Assembly (NCBI GenBank): GCA_963833195.1
Contig: CAWHXF010000027.1
Span: 620,001 to 684,000 of the forward strand
Direction of reading: 5' to 3'
Source of the DNA: Granulosicoccus sp963833195
GTDB lineage: Bacteria > Pseudomonadota > Gammaproteobacteria > Granulosicoccales > Granulosicoccaceae
DNA length: 64,000 nucleotides
In this document: positions 36,784 to 44,914 of the stretch, piece by piece
Numbering within the stretch: position 1 is the stretch's first letter
How the letters are laid out: the number at the start of each line of letters is the position of its first letter
Translations under genes and position numbers: made by a program
Notes under the pieces: generated by a model
Told to the model about the DNA's origin: nothing
Databases searched by the model: none
What the model saw: the letters and a program-made list of their open reading frames with translations, nothing else

Positions 36784-37986
36784 TTGAGCACCCGCACCCT
36801 GATCGAGCGCCTCGCCCCCGCGTCCGCCCTGCGCTCGCGCACGCCCGGCACAGCGGTACGAGTGACGAGCACCGAGCTCTTCTTCGATCTCGTCTACGTC
36901 TTCTCGATCATCCAGCTGTCGCACTTCCTGCTCGAGCACCAGAGCGTGCTCGGTGCGCTCGAGGCGGCGATCCTGTTCGCCGCCGTCTGGTGGGCGTGGA
37001 ACTACACCGCGTGGGCCGCGAACTGGCTCGATCCCGATCATCGGAGCGGGCGCGTGTTGATGATCTTCCTGATGGCGTGCGCGCTGGCGATGGCGATCGC
37101 GATGCCGTACGCCTTCGGCGAGCGCGCGGGGCTGTTCGTCGGTGCCTACGTGACGATGTCGATCGTGCGCGCCGGCTGGATGGCGCTCGTGATGCGCGGC
37201 CAGCGCATGAGCACGAACTACGCCCAGCTGTGCGCCTGGAGCGGGCTGTCGGCGGCGTTCTGGATCGCCGGGGTGTTCGTCGACTCGCTGCGCCCGCAAC
37301 TGTGGCTGACGGCCGTCGTCATCGACTACGCGGCCCCCTACGTCGGTTTCTGGCTGCCCGGACGCGGTTCGACGCCGATGGAGAGCTGGACGCTCGAGGG
37401 TCTGCACCTGCTCGAACGGAACCAGCTCGTGTTCATCATCGCGCTCGGCGAGTCGATCCTGCTGCTCGGCGGCACGCTCGTCGGCGGGAACCTGGGCGCG
37501 ATCGTCGTGGTGGCCGCGGTCCTGGGCTTCCTGACCATCGTCGCGCTGTGGTGGATCTACTTCGTGGGCACCTTCGAGGAGGCCGAGCACACGTTCGAGA
37601 CCGAAGCCGAGCACACGCGACTCGCCCGCTCGGGGCTCGCCTACTCGCACGGGATCATGGTCTGCGGCGCGATCGTCGTGGCCGTGGCGATCGAGGAGAT
37701 CATCGCCCACCCCGGAGAGGCGGCGCACGTGCCGACGGTGCTCTTCGCGGTGCTCGGTCCGCTGATCTTCCTCGTCGGCAACGCGCTGTTCCGACGCAGC
37801 CTCGGCCGGCCCGTACCGGGCGCGCTCGGCATCGCGGCCGTCGCGCTGATCGCGGTCGGCGTCGCGGCGCACCTGACGCACGCACCGGCGTTGGTGCTCG
37901 GCATCGGCGCGCTGATGCCGCTGCTCGCGCTCGCCTGGCAACTCGGCCGGCACGGCTCCGCTGCGCACCGCCCCGTCGCCGCATGA
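36784..37986 (+). CDS. ltrA: LtrA-family multi-pass membrane protein
   Basis: 400 aa with about 11 hydrophobic segments, inner membrane. The opening TSTELFFDLVYVFSIIQLSH, then FAAVWWAWNYTAWAANWLDP, MRGQRMSTNYAQL, ERNQLVFIIALGESILLLGG and EAEHTRLARSGLAYSHGIMV, match the low-temperature-requirement A family. Its molecular role is not established. It starts at TTG (36784) with a strong GGAGAG site, and its stop overlaps the channel gene start (ATGA). Confidence 0.9.
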   Translation: MSTRTLIERLAPASALRSRTPGTAVRVTSTELFFDLVYVFSIIQLSHFLLEHQSVLGALEAAILFAAVWWAWNYTAWAANWLDPDHRSGRVLMIFLMACALAMAIAMPYAFGERAGLFVGAYVTMSIVRAGWMALVMRGQRMSTNYAQLCAWSGLSAAFWIAGVFVDSLRPQLWLTAVVIDYAAPYVGFWLPGRGSTPMESWTLEGLHLLERNQLVFIIALGESILLLGGTLVGGNLGAIVVVAAVLGFLTIVALWWIYFVGTFEEAEHTFETEAEHTRLARSGLAYSHGIMVCGAIVVAVAIEEIIAHPGEAAHVPTVLFAVLGPLIFLVGNALFRRSLGRPVPGALGIAAVALIAVGVAAHLTHAPALVLGIGALMPLLALAWQLGRHGSAAHRPVAA

Positions 37987-38666
37987 ACCGAGCGGGCGGA
38001 CGCGCCGCGAGCATGGACGCCGACGTCCTGAAGACCGGCGGGCTGCTGCTCGCGGTCGTGCTGCACAACCTGATCTATCCGCTGTCCACCGGTGGCGGGA
38101 TCGGTCCGGTCGTCTTCTACCTCGTGTACGCGTCCATGTTCGTCGTCGCGACGTGGCTGCTGAGCCGCTCGAGGGGCCTGCGCCTCGCGGCCGCGGCCAG
38201 CGGGGCGGCCGTGTTCGTCGCGGGTCTCGCGAACTCCCAGGCCCCGAGCGCGGCGGCCGCGCTGGCCGTGTACCTCACCTCGATCGCCTACCACGGCGTC
38301 ATCATCGTCGTGCTCGCGCGCTACACGTTCGCCGCGCGTCAGGTCTTCACCGACGTCATTCTCGCGGCGACCTCGCTGTACCTCATCATCGGGTCGCTGT
38401 TCGCGGCGATCTACGCACTCGTCGAGGCGCTCGCGCCGGGTTCGTTCGCGTCCGCGTCGGACGCGCCGCTCGGCTGGCAGCAGCTGCTCTACTTCAGCTA
38501 CGTCACGCTGACGAGCCTGGGCTACGGCGACATCCTGCCGACCGGCTTCCACGCTCAGGCCTTCGCGGCCTTCGAGGCGATCGTGGGCGTGCTCTACACC
38601 GTCATCCTGCTCTCGCGCCTGGTCGGGATGCACACGTCCGCGGGTTCCCGCGGGACGCCACGCTAG
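37983..38666 (+). CDS. Two-pore-helix type potassium channel protein
   Basis: 227 aa. Hydrophobic segments precede a C-terminal pore: a P-loop with the K+ selectivity filter TLTSLGYGDILP (Gly180-Asp183), then the inner helix FEAIVGVLYTVILLSRLVGM. The layout is of the ion-channel domain (PF07885 type) with extra N-terminal helices and no cytosolic RCK domain. It overlaps ltrA and precedes a small membrane protein gene, so these three form one operon. Confidence 0.9.
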   Translation: MNRAGGRAASMDADVLKTGGLLLAVVLHNLIYPLSTGGGIGPVVFYLVYASMFVVATWLLSRSRGLRLAAAASGAAVFVAGLANSQAPSAAAALAVYLTSIAYHGVIIVVLARYTFAARQVFTDVILAATSLYLIIGSLFAAIYALVEALAPGSFASASDAPLGWQQLLYFSYVTLTSLGYGDILPTGFHAQAFAAFEAIVGVLYTVILLSRLVGMHTSAGSRGTPR

Positions 38667-38680
38667 AAGGGGAGAACGCG

Positions 38681-38959
38681 ATGCACACGGTAATGGTCCT
38701 GACGGGCGGCTTCGCGCTGCTCGCGATCTTCTGCGCGGTCGGCTGGTCCCGTGGACGCGAAGCGGGACTCGTCCGGGCGGCCCGTGCGTTCATTCCGGTC
38801 TGGCTCGTCGCGGCGATCGTGAACATGACCGTCGGCGTCGTGAGCGCGGGCTACACCGTGATGCAGGAGCTGCCGATCCTGGTCGTGATCTTCGGCGTGC
38901 CGGCGCTCGTCGCGTGGCTGCTGGCGCGGCGGTTCGGCAGGACCGGGTCCGCGGGTTGA
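38681..38959 (+). CDS. Small membrane protein in the ltrA/channel operon
   Basis: 92 aa from the ATG at 38681 with AAGGGGAGA upstream. Three hydrophobic helices are visible (VLTGGFALLAIFCAVGW, IPVWLVAAIVNMTVGVV, LPILVVIFGVPALVAWLLA), the N-terminus is short and the C-terminus basic. No family was recognised. It lies 14 bp after the channel gene. It could be a channel accessory subunit, which is inference from position. Confidence 0.75.
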   Translation: MHTVMVLTGGFALLAIFCAVGWSRGREAGLVRAARAFIPVWLVAAIVNMTVGVVSAGYTVMQELPILVVIFGVPALVAWLLARRFGRTGSAG

Positions 38960-39023
38960 TCCGCGCCGGGACGCTACCCGCGACGCTCAGCGCCCGATCC
39001 GGGACGCGCAACGTCGCGGAACT

Positions 39024-39235
39024 CGACGGCTGATGCGTGGGAAGCGATCGGACATGATGCGCGGTTGGAGAGTCGGCGCCCGCGGGACGGGGCACGGTCA
39101 TCGTCCCAGCGGCGCGTGAAATCTCCGTGTATCGACAAGCACGCGTTCCGTCAGACAGGCAGCACATCGACACGCGAGCCACCCGCGGCCAGGAGCGCAC
39201 CGATGTCGTCGCGATCCGAGGTGGCGATGGTGTCG
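39024..39235. repeat. Copy 2 of the phoD-5'/PIN-tail duplication
   Basis: Diverged copy (about 80% by eye) of 16835-17045. It carries the first dozen phoD codons (minus strand, start at about 39055) with no phoD after them, the phoD upstream region, and the tail of the PIN toxin gene. Unlike copy 1, the PIN gene here is full length. Confidence 0.75.
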
Positions 39236-39531
39236 CCGTCCCGCGCCAGCGCGACCACGGCCGCATCGATCGCATCACGCATGCGAGCGCGGCCGAGCAA
39301 CGTCCCGGCCCGCCTGCCCAGCGAATCGTCGAGGGGCGCAACGCGTATTCCCTTCAACGCCATCGCCAGCGCCGCCTACCGACCCGCACCTGAACGCCAG
39401 ACCTGTCCGACGACACCGCCGTGAGTGACCGGCACGTCGCCGCTCGACAGCGCCGTCTTCAGCCTGCCCCACGTGTCGCGATCGCGACGCTCGAGAGCGA
39501 CCAACGCACCCGCGTCAAGCACCAGGGTCAT
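39151..39531 (-). pseudogene. VapC-like PIN toxin with an internal amber codon
   Basis: 126 codons from the ATG at 39531 (MTLVLDAGALVALERRDRD, the first PIN aspartate) to VDVLPV at 39151. TAG at 39376-39378 interrupts the frame in GR*AALAMALKGIRVAPLDD. Relatives suggest Gln (CAG) there, so one C-to-T change killed the gene. The rest (MRDAIDAAVVALARDGDTIA, then SDRDDIGALL) is in the same frame and well preserved. The start overlaps the antitoxin stop (ATGA, 39528-39531). PIN toxins are ribonucleases. Confidence 0.75.
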
Positions 39532-39732
39532 CCGGCCTTGCGCATGGTGGTTCGAACACCCTCGGCAGCCGCTCGGTCGCGCTTCGCGAGATCGGCCAGT
39601 TCCGCTTCGGTGATCGTGCCGTGCTCGTCCTCGTACCAGGCGACCGCCTCGGCCAACGCCCGCACCCGAGCGTCGTGCTCGACACGAGCTTCGAGCGCCG
39701 CTCCGACGAACGCGCTGACCGAATCGCTTCGT

Positions 39733-39741
39733 CCTTCAGCC
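39733..39741. repeat. Target-site duplication, left copy
   Basis: CCTTCAGCC directly abuts the left IS end and is repeated exactly at 41180-41188. A 9-bp duplication is what Tn5/IS50-type IS4 elements make. Confidence 0.85.
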
Positions 39742-41179
39742 CATGTCGTTACCCATAACTCAGCCGGGCGCCTCCTGAGCCCGCGACCAGCGCACCCCGT
39801 CGGCGAACGACATCACCTTCTCGATCCCGCGCCAGATCGTGCGCGAGCCCGGATCCCCATCGCTCTTTCTGCCCAGAAAGCCTCCCGCCATCGCCACCAG
39901 ACGCATCACCTCGCCCAGCGGTGCCGGTCCCTCGGGCACCGCTCGTTTGTTGAGCGCGTAGGCCGCGATGATCTCCTCGGGCTCGAAGATCACCGCCGCG
40001 TCCATCTCCGGGCACTGCCGCCCGAGCCGCATCAGGCGGTTGATCCGCCAGGCCACGATCATGAAGAGAGCCAGCGCCACCTCCAGCCGCGCCACGGTGC
40101 GCAGCTGCAACGACTCCACCTCGCAGCCGTTCTTGAGGATGTCAAAGAACATTTCCACTTCCCATCGGGCGCGATACCAATCGATCAGCTCGGCCGCCTC
40201 GCCCAAGGTGCTGATCTCGCGATTGGTCAGCAGCCGCCACTCGATCGGCTCCTCACCCTCGGGCGGATCAACCTCGCGCGCGATCACGCAGGTGACTGCG
40301 AGCTTGTCGCGCTTGCCCAGCCTCACGCGCTTGATGTGCACCTGCGCCGCGACGTCGCGGGTCCTCTTGCCGCGCCCGGGCCGGTGAACGAAGCGCACCT
40401 CGCCCACGGGCGCCGTCGCGAGCACGGCGGCGAAGAGCTTCGCATCGCCCGCGTCCTCGCCGCCGAGCACCCGGTCGGTCTTGGCCCGTACCAGCCAGTC
40501 CGCCGGGTGCCCGAGGGCGGCGGCACGCTTCATCAGCGCCGACATGTCCGACTCCCGATCCCCGACGTGCACCAGACGCGTCCCGGGCATCGTGGCGGCG
40601 ACCTCCGCGATGCGCTCGTAGCCGTCGACCCAGCGCTGGCTCTCGATGACGTCCGGTGGGCGCTTGCCGCCGTCGTCCTTGAACTTTCTCGCCCAGTTCC
40701 AGCAGTCGAGGTTCCCGAGCGGCTCGCGCCCGGGAGTGACCACGTAGGTCGGGTGCACGTTCAGCCCGCGCTGGGGCTCGTAGTTCAGCGGCCCGAGCCC
40801 TTCGATATCCTGGCCGTTGAAGTCGAGACTCGTGGTGTCCTGCAGGCACAGCGCGACGGGGTGCTGGCTCATCCGCCGCTCGGTGCTGCGGATGTGGGGA
40901 TCGAGCACGCCCCAGAAGTCGACGCTCTCGTGATCGAAGAAGCGATAGGCGGCCCGCACCTCGGCCCAGTCGTGGCAGGCACCGGGGATCGAGGCGGTGG
41001 GGCTATCGGCGAACGACTCGGCGAGGCTCGCCGCGCGCTTGTTCAGCCGCACATCGCCCAGGTCGATCGTGTCGAGCTCGTCGCTTGCCCAACCCATGGT
41101 CGTACGTCGTGCGCGTCGTGTGGACGGCGACGATGGTGTCCCCGAGCCCGAGCGTCAAGAACTTGTGTGCAACGACATG
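39742..41179. mobile_element. Intact Tn5/IS50-like IS4-family insertion sequence, 1438 bp
   Basis: The ends are inverted repeats: the left starts CATGTCGTTACCCATAAC and the right, reversed, CATGTCGTTGCACACAAG. Nine bases are identical, then matches continue in part. It carries one transposase gene filling most of its length and is flanked by a perfect 9-bp repeat. The perfect target duplication and open transposase mean the insertion is recent. Confidence 0.88.
39760..41097 (-). CDS. IS4-family (Tn5-like) transposase
   Basis: 445 aa, full length. An N-terminal Tnp_DNA_bind-like region (LGDVRLNKRAASLAESFADS) is followed by the DDE core: Asp in VALCLQDTTSLDF, Asp in RLVHVGDRESDM, and Glu in the YREK signature (WYRARWEVEMFFDILK). 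A C-terminal domain like Tn5 Tnp follows (VIFEPEEIIAAYALNKRAVP). All catalytic residues are present, so the element may still move. Confidence 0.93.
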   Translation of the reverse strand: MGWASDELDTIDLGDVRLNKRAASLAESFADSPTASIPGACHDWAEVRAAYRFFDHESVDFWGVLDPHIRSTERRMSQHPVALCLQDTTSLDFNGQDIEGLGPLNYEPQRGLNVHPTYVVTPGREPLGNLDCWNWARKFKDDGGKRPPDVIESQRWVDGYERIAEVAATMPGTRLVHVGDRESDMSALMKRAAALGHPADWLVRAKTDRVLGGEDAGDAKLFAAVLATAPVGEVRFVHRPGRGKRTRDVAAQVHIKRVRLGKRDKLAVTCVIAREVDPPEGEEPIEWRLLTNREISTLGEAAELIDWYRARWEVEMFFDILKNGCEVESLQLRTVARLEVALALFMIVAWRINRLMRLGRQCPEMDAAVIFEPEEIIAAYALNKRAVPEGPAPLGEVMRLVAMAGGFLGRKSDGDPGSRTIWRGIEKVMSFADGVRWSRAQEAPG

Positions 41180-41188
41180 CCTTCAGCC
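41180..41188. repeat. Target-site duplication, right copy
   Basis: CCTTCAGCC, identical to 39733-39741, directly follows the right inverted repeat of the IS. Confidence 0.85.
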
Positions 41189-41269
41189 ACCGAAGTTCTG
41201 GCGGCTTCGACCAGCGCCTCGTCGAGCGTGACCGTGACCCTGAGCTTGCGCACGTTCGATCTCCACAGC

Positions 41270-41289
41270 AGTATGAGTCTGATCATACT
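41270..41289. promoter_or_regulatory. Palindromic operator before the antitoxin gene
   Basis: AGTATGA and TCATACT form a perfect inverted repeat with a 6-bp spacer, 17 bp before the antitoxin start on the minus strand. RHH antitoxins repress their own operon by binding such sites. The locus is AT-rich compared with its surroundings. Confidence 0.6.
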
Positions 41290-41379
41290 GTACTTGCGGG
41301 GGTTTGCAGGCGGCGGCCGGACTCCATGCACGCCCGCACGGACGAGCTCCGGGCGCTGGCGATTCCCCTTGACTTCGCC

Positions 41380-42984
41380 CTACGGCCCCACCGGCTCCAG
41401 CGGCGGCTCGCCCGATCCGATCGCCTCGCGGCGGTGGGCCGCGTGCGCCTCGAGCGCCTCGGCAATCGCGGCGTCCAGCGTCGGCGCCTCGTACTCGGCA
41501 AGCATCCGCTGCCACACCTCGGTCGCGCGCATCGTCGCGTCCTTGGCCCCGGCCAGGCGCCAGTTCTCCTGGTTCTGCCAGTCCGACAGGAACGGCTCGT
41601 AGAACGCGTCCCGGAAGCGCGCCATCGTGTGGTCGCAGCCGAAGAAGTGCCCGCCCGGGCCGACCTCCTGCATCGCCTCCAGACCGATCTCCTCGCGCGT
41701 GATCTTCACGGGCGCGAGCAGCCTTCGCATGTGCTGCAGCATCTCGCAGTCCACCACCACCTTCTCGAACGAGGCGACGAGTCCGCCCTCGAGCCAGCCG
41801 GCCGCGTGGTAGATGAAGTTGCCGTGGCCCATGACCGCGCCCCACAACGCCATCTGCGTCTCCCAGGTCGCCTGCGCGTCTACCGCGTTCGAGGCGTTGC
41901 AGGCGCTGGTGCGGTAGGGCAGCTTGTAGCGTCTGGCGAGCTGGCCGCCGGCGATGTTCGCGAACGAGTTCTCCGGGGTGCCGAAGGCGGGCGCGCCGGA
42001 GCGCATGTCGACGTTGGACGTGAAGCCGCCGTAGATCACAGGCGCGCCGGGACGGGTGAGCTGGACGAGGCAGACGCCGAGCAGCGCCTCGGCGTTCTGC
42101 TGCACGAGCGCGCCCGCCATCGTCGCGGGCGTCATCGCGCCCATGAGCGTGAACGGCGTGACGACGACGGCCTGGCCGAGCATCGCCATCTGCATCGCGC
42201 CGTAGGCCATCGCGTCGTCGAGCTTCCTGGGCGAGTTGACGTTGATGTTCGTTCCCACCGTGGGGTTGTCGACCATCTCGTCGAGCGACAGGCCCCGCGC
42301 GATCGCGCACAGCTCCACCGCGTCGCGGCAGCGGCCCGCGCCGATCCCGGTGGCGAAGAACGCCTTGTCGGCGAGGGTCAGGTTCGCGACGGTGGTGTCG
42401 AGATGCCGGGTGCCGGCGGGCAGATCCGTCGGCGCGATCGCCTGGTTGCCGAAGAAGTCGATGACGTCGAAGGCCTGGCCGAGCCGGATCAGGTCTCGGT
42501 AATCCTTCATGTTGCCGGCGCGCCGCCCGTTCACGGCGTCGTGCACGTTGGGCGGGCCGGACACGAGCCCGAAGTGCACCTCGTTGCCACCCGCCACGAG
42601 CGCGTTGGCCGGGTTCCTGGGCGTGAGCGTGAACGTCTCGGGGGCGGTGGCGATCGTCTGCATGACCAGGGCGCGATCCATGCGCACGATGCCGTCGTCG
42701 CCGACGTCTGCGCCCGCATTCCTGAACAGGTCCAGCGCCCGGTCGCCGAGCACCTCGATGCCGAGGTTCTCGAGCAGCTCCATCGTCGCGTCGTGGATCA
42801 GCTCCAGCTGCTCCTCGTCCAGCGCCTGCATCGGCGCGAAGCGGTTCGTCGCCGAGCCGCGCGCGAGCTGGCGCAGCTTCGTGCTGGCGCCCGGGGCGGG
42901 GCCCGCGCCGCCGCCGCCGCGACGCTTGCGCTTGCGACCCGTCGGGGCGGGGCTCGGGGCTTCGGCGTTCGTGGTGTCGTTCAT
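41380..42984 (-). CDS. MttB-family (non-pyrrolysine) methylamine/betaine methyltransferase
   Basis: 534 aa from the ATG at 42984, after a Lys/Arg/Gly-rich N-terminal tail. The body matches the trimethylamine:corrinoid methyltransferase superfamily: IHDATMELLENLGIEVLGDR, HFGLVSGPPNVHDAVNGRRA, GALVQQNAEALLGVCLVQLT, GGGLV-like SFEKVVVDCEMLQHMRRLL and VGPGGHFFGCDHTMARFRDA. No internal amber codon is read, so it is a non-Pyl member, the group that includes glycine betaine methyltransferase MtgB. These transfer a methyl group to a corrinoid protein; no corrinoid protein gene is in the window. It is the last gene of the ABC-nitrilase-MttB operon, 13 bp after the nitrilase. Confidence 0.88.
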   Translation of the reverse strand: MNDTTNAEAPSPAPTGRKRKRRGGGGAGPAPGASTKLRQLARGSATNRFAPMQALDEEQLELIHDATMELLENLGIEVLGDRALDLFRNAGADVGDDGIVRMDRALVMQTIATAPETFTLTPRNPANALVAGGNEVHFGLVSGPPNVHDAVNGRRAGNMKDYRDLIRLGQAFDVIDFFGNQAIAPTDLPAGTRHLDTTVANLTLADKAFFATGIGAGRCRDAVELCAIARGLSLDEMVDNPTVGTNINVNSPRKLDDAMAYGAMQMAMLGQAVVVTPFTLMGAMTPATMAGALVQQNAEALLGVCLVQLTRPGAPVIYGGFTSNVDMRSGAPAFGTPENSFANIAGGQLARRYKLPYRTSACNASNAVDAQATWETQMALWGAVMGHGNFIYHAAGWLEGGLVASFEKVVVDCEMLQHMRRLLAPVKITREEIGLEAMQEVGPGGHFFGCDHTMARFRDAFYEPFLSDWQNQENWRLAGAKDATMRATEVWQRMLAEYEAPTLDAAIAEALEAHAAHRREAIGSGEPPLEPVGP

Positions 42985-42997
42985 GACGTCATCGGGG

Positions 42998-43892
42998 TCA
43001 TCGCGGACGGTCCGGGTGTGGCTCGCGCACGAAGGTGGGCACGCCGACGTGCTCGACCAGGCGGCCGAGCTCGCGGTGCACGAGGGCCGCGTTCGAGTCG
43101 CGCACCGTGGGCAGGCGGAAGCGTGCGCGGCGCACGTCGGCGAAGTCGAGCCGGGCGCAGGTGATGCCCTCGGCTTCGCCTGCGTCGGCCAGCACCTCGC
43201 CGTACGCATCGACGATGCACGAGCCGCCCCAGAAGCGGGCGCCCGCCTCTTCGTCCATCCGGTTCGCCATCAGGATGGGCATGCCGTACATCATCGCGTA
43301 GAAGCGCACGGCGAGCCGCCAGCTATCGGGGTTCGAGAAGCCCGCGCCCACCGCCTCGATCGCGGAGTTCACCGGCGCGAGCAGCAGCGTCGCCCCGTGC
43401 AGCATGGCCAGGTGCACGAGCGAGGGGTTCCACAGGTCCGCGCAGATCAGCACGCTCTGACGCCAGGGCGCGCCCGTGGCGTACGTCTCGACGTAGTTGC
43501 CCGTCGCGAAGAGCTTGCCCTCCTCGAGGTTGCCGTAGTTCGGCAGGTTGAGCTTTCGGTGCAGGTGCAGCACCTTGCCGCCGTGCAGCACCAGCGCGGT
43601 GTTGTAGAACTGCGCGGCCGGGCCTTCCTCGACCATGCCGATGCAGACGGTCATGCTCGGGCGCGACGGCGGCGAGCTCGCCGATGACGGGGTCGTCGCG
43701 CGACAGCGCGACGTCCAGGATCTCGCTGCCCAGGCGGTAGCCCGTCAGGGACAGCTCGGGGAACAGCAGCAGCTGCACCCCGGCATCGCGCGCCTCGCGG
43801 ATGCGCTCCGCGTGGCGCGCCGCGTTGGCGTGCAGGTCGCCCAGGTCGCAGGAGACCTGCGCGACCGCGACGTTCAGGATGCCGTCGGGCAC
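42998..43892 (-). pseudogene. Nitrilase-superfamily amidase, one frameshift
   Basis: About 297 aa after correction. The first part (NVAVAQVSCDLGDLHANAAR, LLFPELSLTGYRLG with the catalytic Glu) starts at a GTG at 43892. The second (MTVCIGMVEEGPAAQFYNTA, LHRKLNLPNYGNLEEG with Lys, VLICADLWNPSLVHLAM with Cys) runs to 42998. A one-base insertion near 43655-43662 separates them (VIGELAAVAP, then MTVCIG). All three catalytic residues are kept. It probably cleaves a C-N bond in a compound imported by the neighbouring transporter. Confidence 0.85.
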
Positions 43893-43944
43893 GTCGTTCG
43901 GACCGATCGTCGCGGGCGGAACGTCGGTGTTCGCGGGCGCCCGC

Positions 43945-44856
43945 TCAGACGAGACCCTGCTCCTGCAGGAAGCTGGCCGCGACGTCCTCGATCGTCTCGC
44001 GCTCGACGTCCACGCGCGCGTTCAGCGTCGCCATGGTGTCGTCGTCGAGCTTCTCGGACAAGGAATTCAGCAGGCCTTCGAGCTCGGGGTTCGCCTCGAG
44101 CGTCTCGGTGCGCACCACCGGCGTCAGCGCGTAGGCCGGGAAGTAGCCGAGGTCGTCCTCGAGCACGAGGAAATCGAACGCCTGGTTGCGCCCGTCGGTG
44201 GCGAACACGAGCGCCGAGTCCACCTGGCTCTCGTTGAGCGCCTGGTAGGTCAGGCCCGAGTCCATGCGCTTGACGTCCGAGCGGCCCATGTCGAAGCCGT
44301 AGGCCTCCTGCAGCGGCCCCCAGCCGTCGGCGCGCGCGTAGAACTCGGCGTTCGAGGCGAAGGTCAGGCCCTTGTCCTCGTTGACGGCCGCGGCGTAGTC
44401 GCTGAGGGTCGAGATGCCCATCTCCTCGGCGGCGTCCTTCCTCATCGCGATGGCGTAGGTGTTGTTGGCCGCCGACGGCTCGAGCCAGGTCAACCCCTTC
44501 TCGGCGTCGAGCTCCTTGACCTTGGCGTAGGTCTCCTCGGGCGACATGCGCTCCTCGATCTTGTTGTAGGTGATGAGGGACGTGCCGGTGTACTCCCAGT
44601 ACAAGTCGATCTGGCCGTTCTCCTGCGCCTCGCGCAGGACCGCGCTGCCCATGCCGGCGCGCGTGTCGACGTCGTAGCCGTTGGCCTCGAGCAGCTGCGA
44701 CGTCATGGCCGCCATGAGCTGCTGCTCGGTGAAGTTCTTGCCGCCGACGACGAGCGTCTCGGCCACGACCGGCGCGGCGCCGAAGGTCGCGGCACCGAGC
44801 AGGGCGAAGGCGAGCGGCGCGACGCCGCGCCGGGCGAGCAGGGGAAGTGCGTGCAT
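43945..44856 (-). CDS. Glycine betaine/choline-type ABC substrate-binding protein
   Basis: 303 aa with a signal peptide (cleavage near VVAE, about residue 32). The mature protein fits the OpuAC/OsmF family: TLVVGGKNFTEQQLMAAMTS, DTRAGMGSAVLREAQENGQI, DLYWEYTGTSLITYNKI and ALVFATDGRNQAFDFLVLED. Soluble and periplasmic. It delivers a quaternary amine to the two-permease importer encoded upstream and is followed by nitrilase and MttB genes. Confidence 0.92.
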   Translation of the reverse strand: MHALPLLARRGVAPLAFALLGAATFGAAPVVAETLVVGGKNFTEQQLMAAMTSQLLEANGYDVDTRAGMGSAVLREAQENGQIDLYWEYTGTSLITYNKIEERMSPEETYAKVKELDAEKGLTWLEPSAANNTYAIAMRKDAAEEMGISTLSDYAAAVNEDKGLTFASNAEFYARADGWGPLQEAYGFDMGRSDVKRMDSGLTYQALNESQVDSALVFATDGRNQAFDFLVLEDDLGYFPAYALTPVVRTETLEANPELEGLLNSLSEKLDDDTMATLNARVDVERETIEDVAASFLQEQGLV

Positions 44857-44914
44857 GGGATCGATCTCCAGGTGAAGAGTGCGTGACGACGGCCGGCGCG
44901 CGGCCGGCCGGTGA

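Larger units (their letters stand above)
39528..41253 (-). pseudogene. Antitoxin gene split by an IS element
   Basis: The N-terminal 25 codons (GTG at 41253, GGAG upstream) read RKLRVTVTLDEALVEAARTS and VAEG. The rest (GRSDSVSAFVGAALEARVEH to TTMRKAG, stop 39528-39530) lies beyond the IS. Deleting the IS and one copy of the 9-bp target joins them in frame as VAEGRSDSVSAF, giving a ribbon-helix-helix antitoxin of about 90 aa. The stop overlaps the PIN toxin start, as in vapBC operons. Neither half can be functional alone. Confidence 0.8.

Noticed and set aside
39421..43164. A 1247-codon plus-strand open frame across the IS and MttB region
   Set aside because: Antisense to the transposase, MttB and nitrilase genes; no family features.
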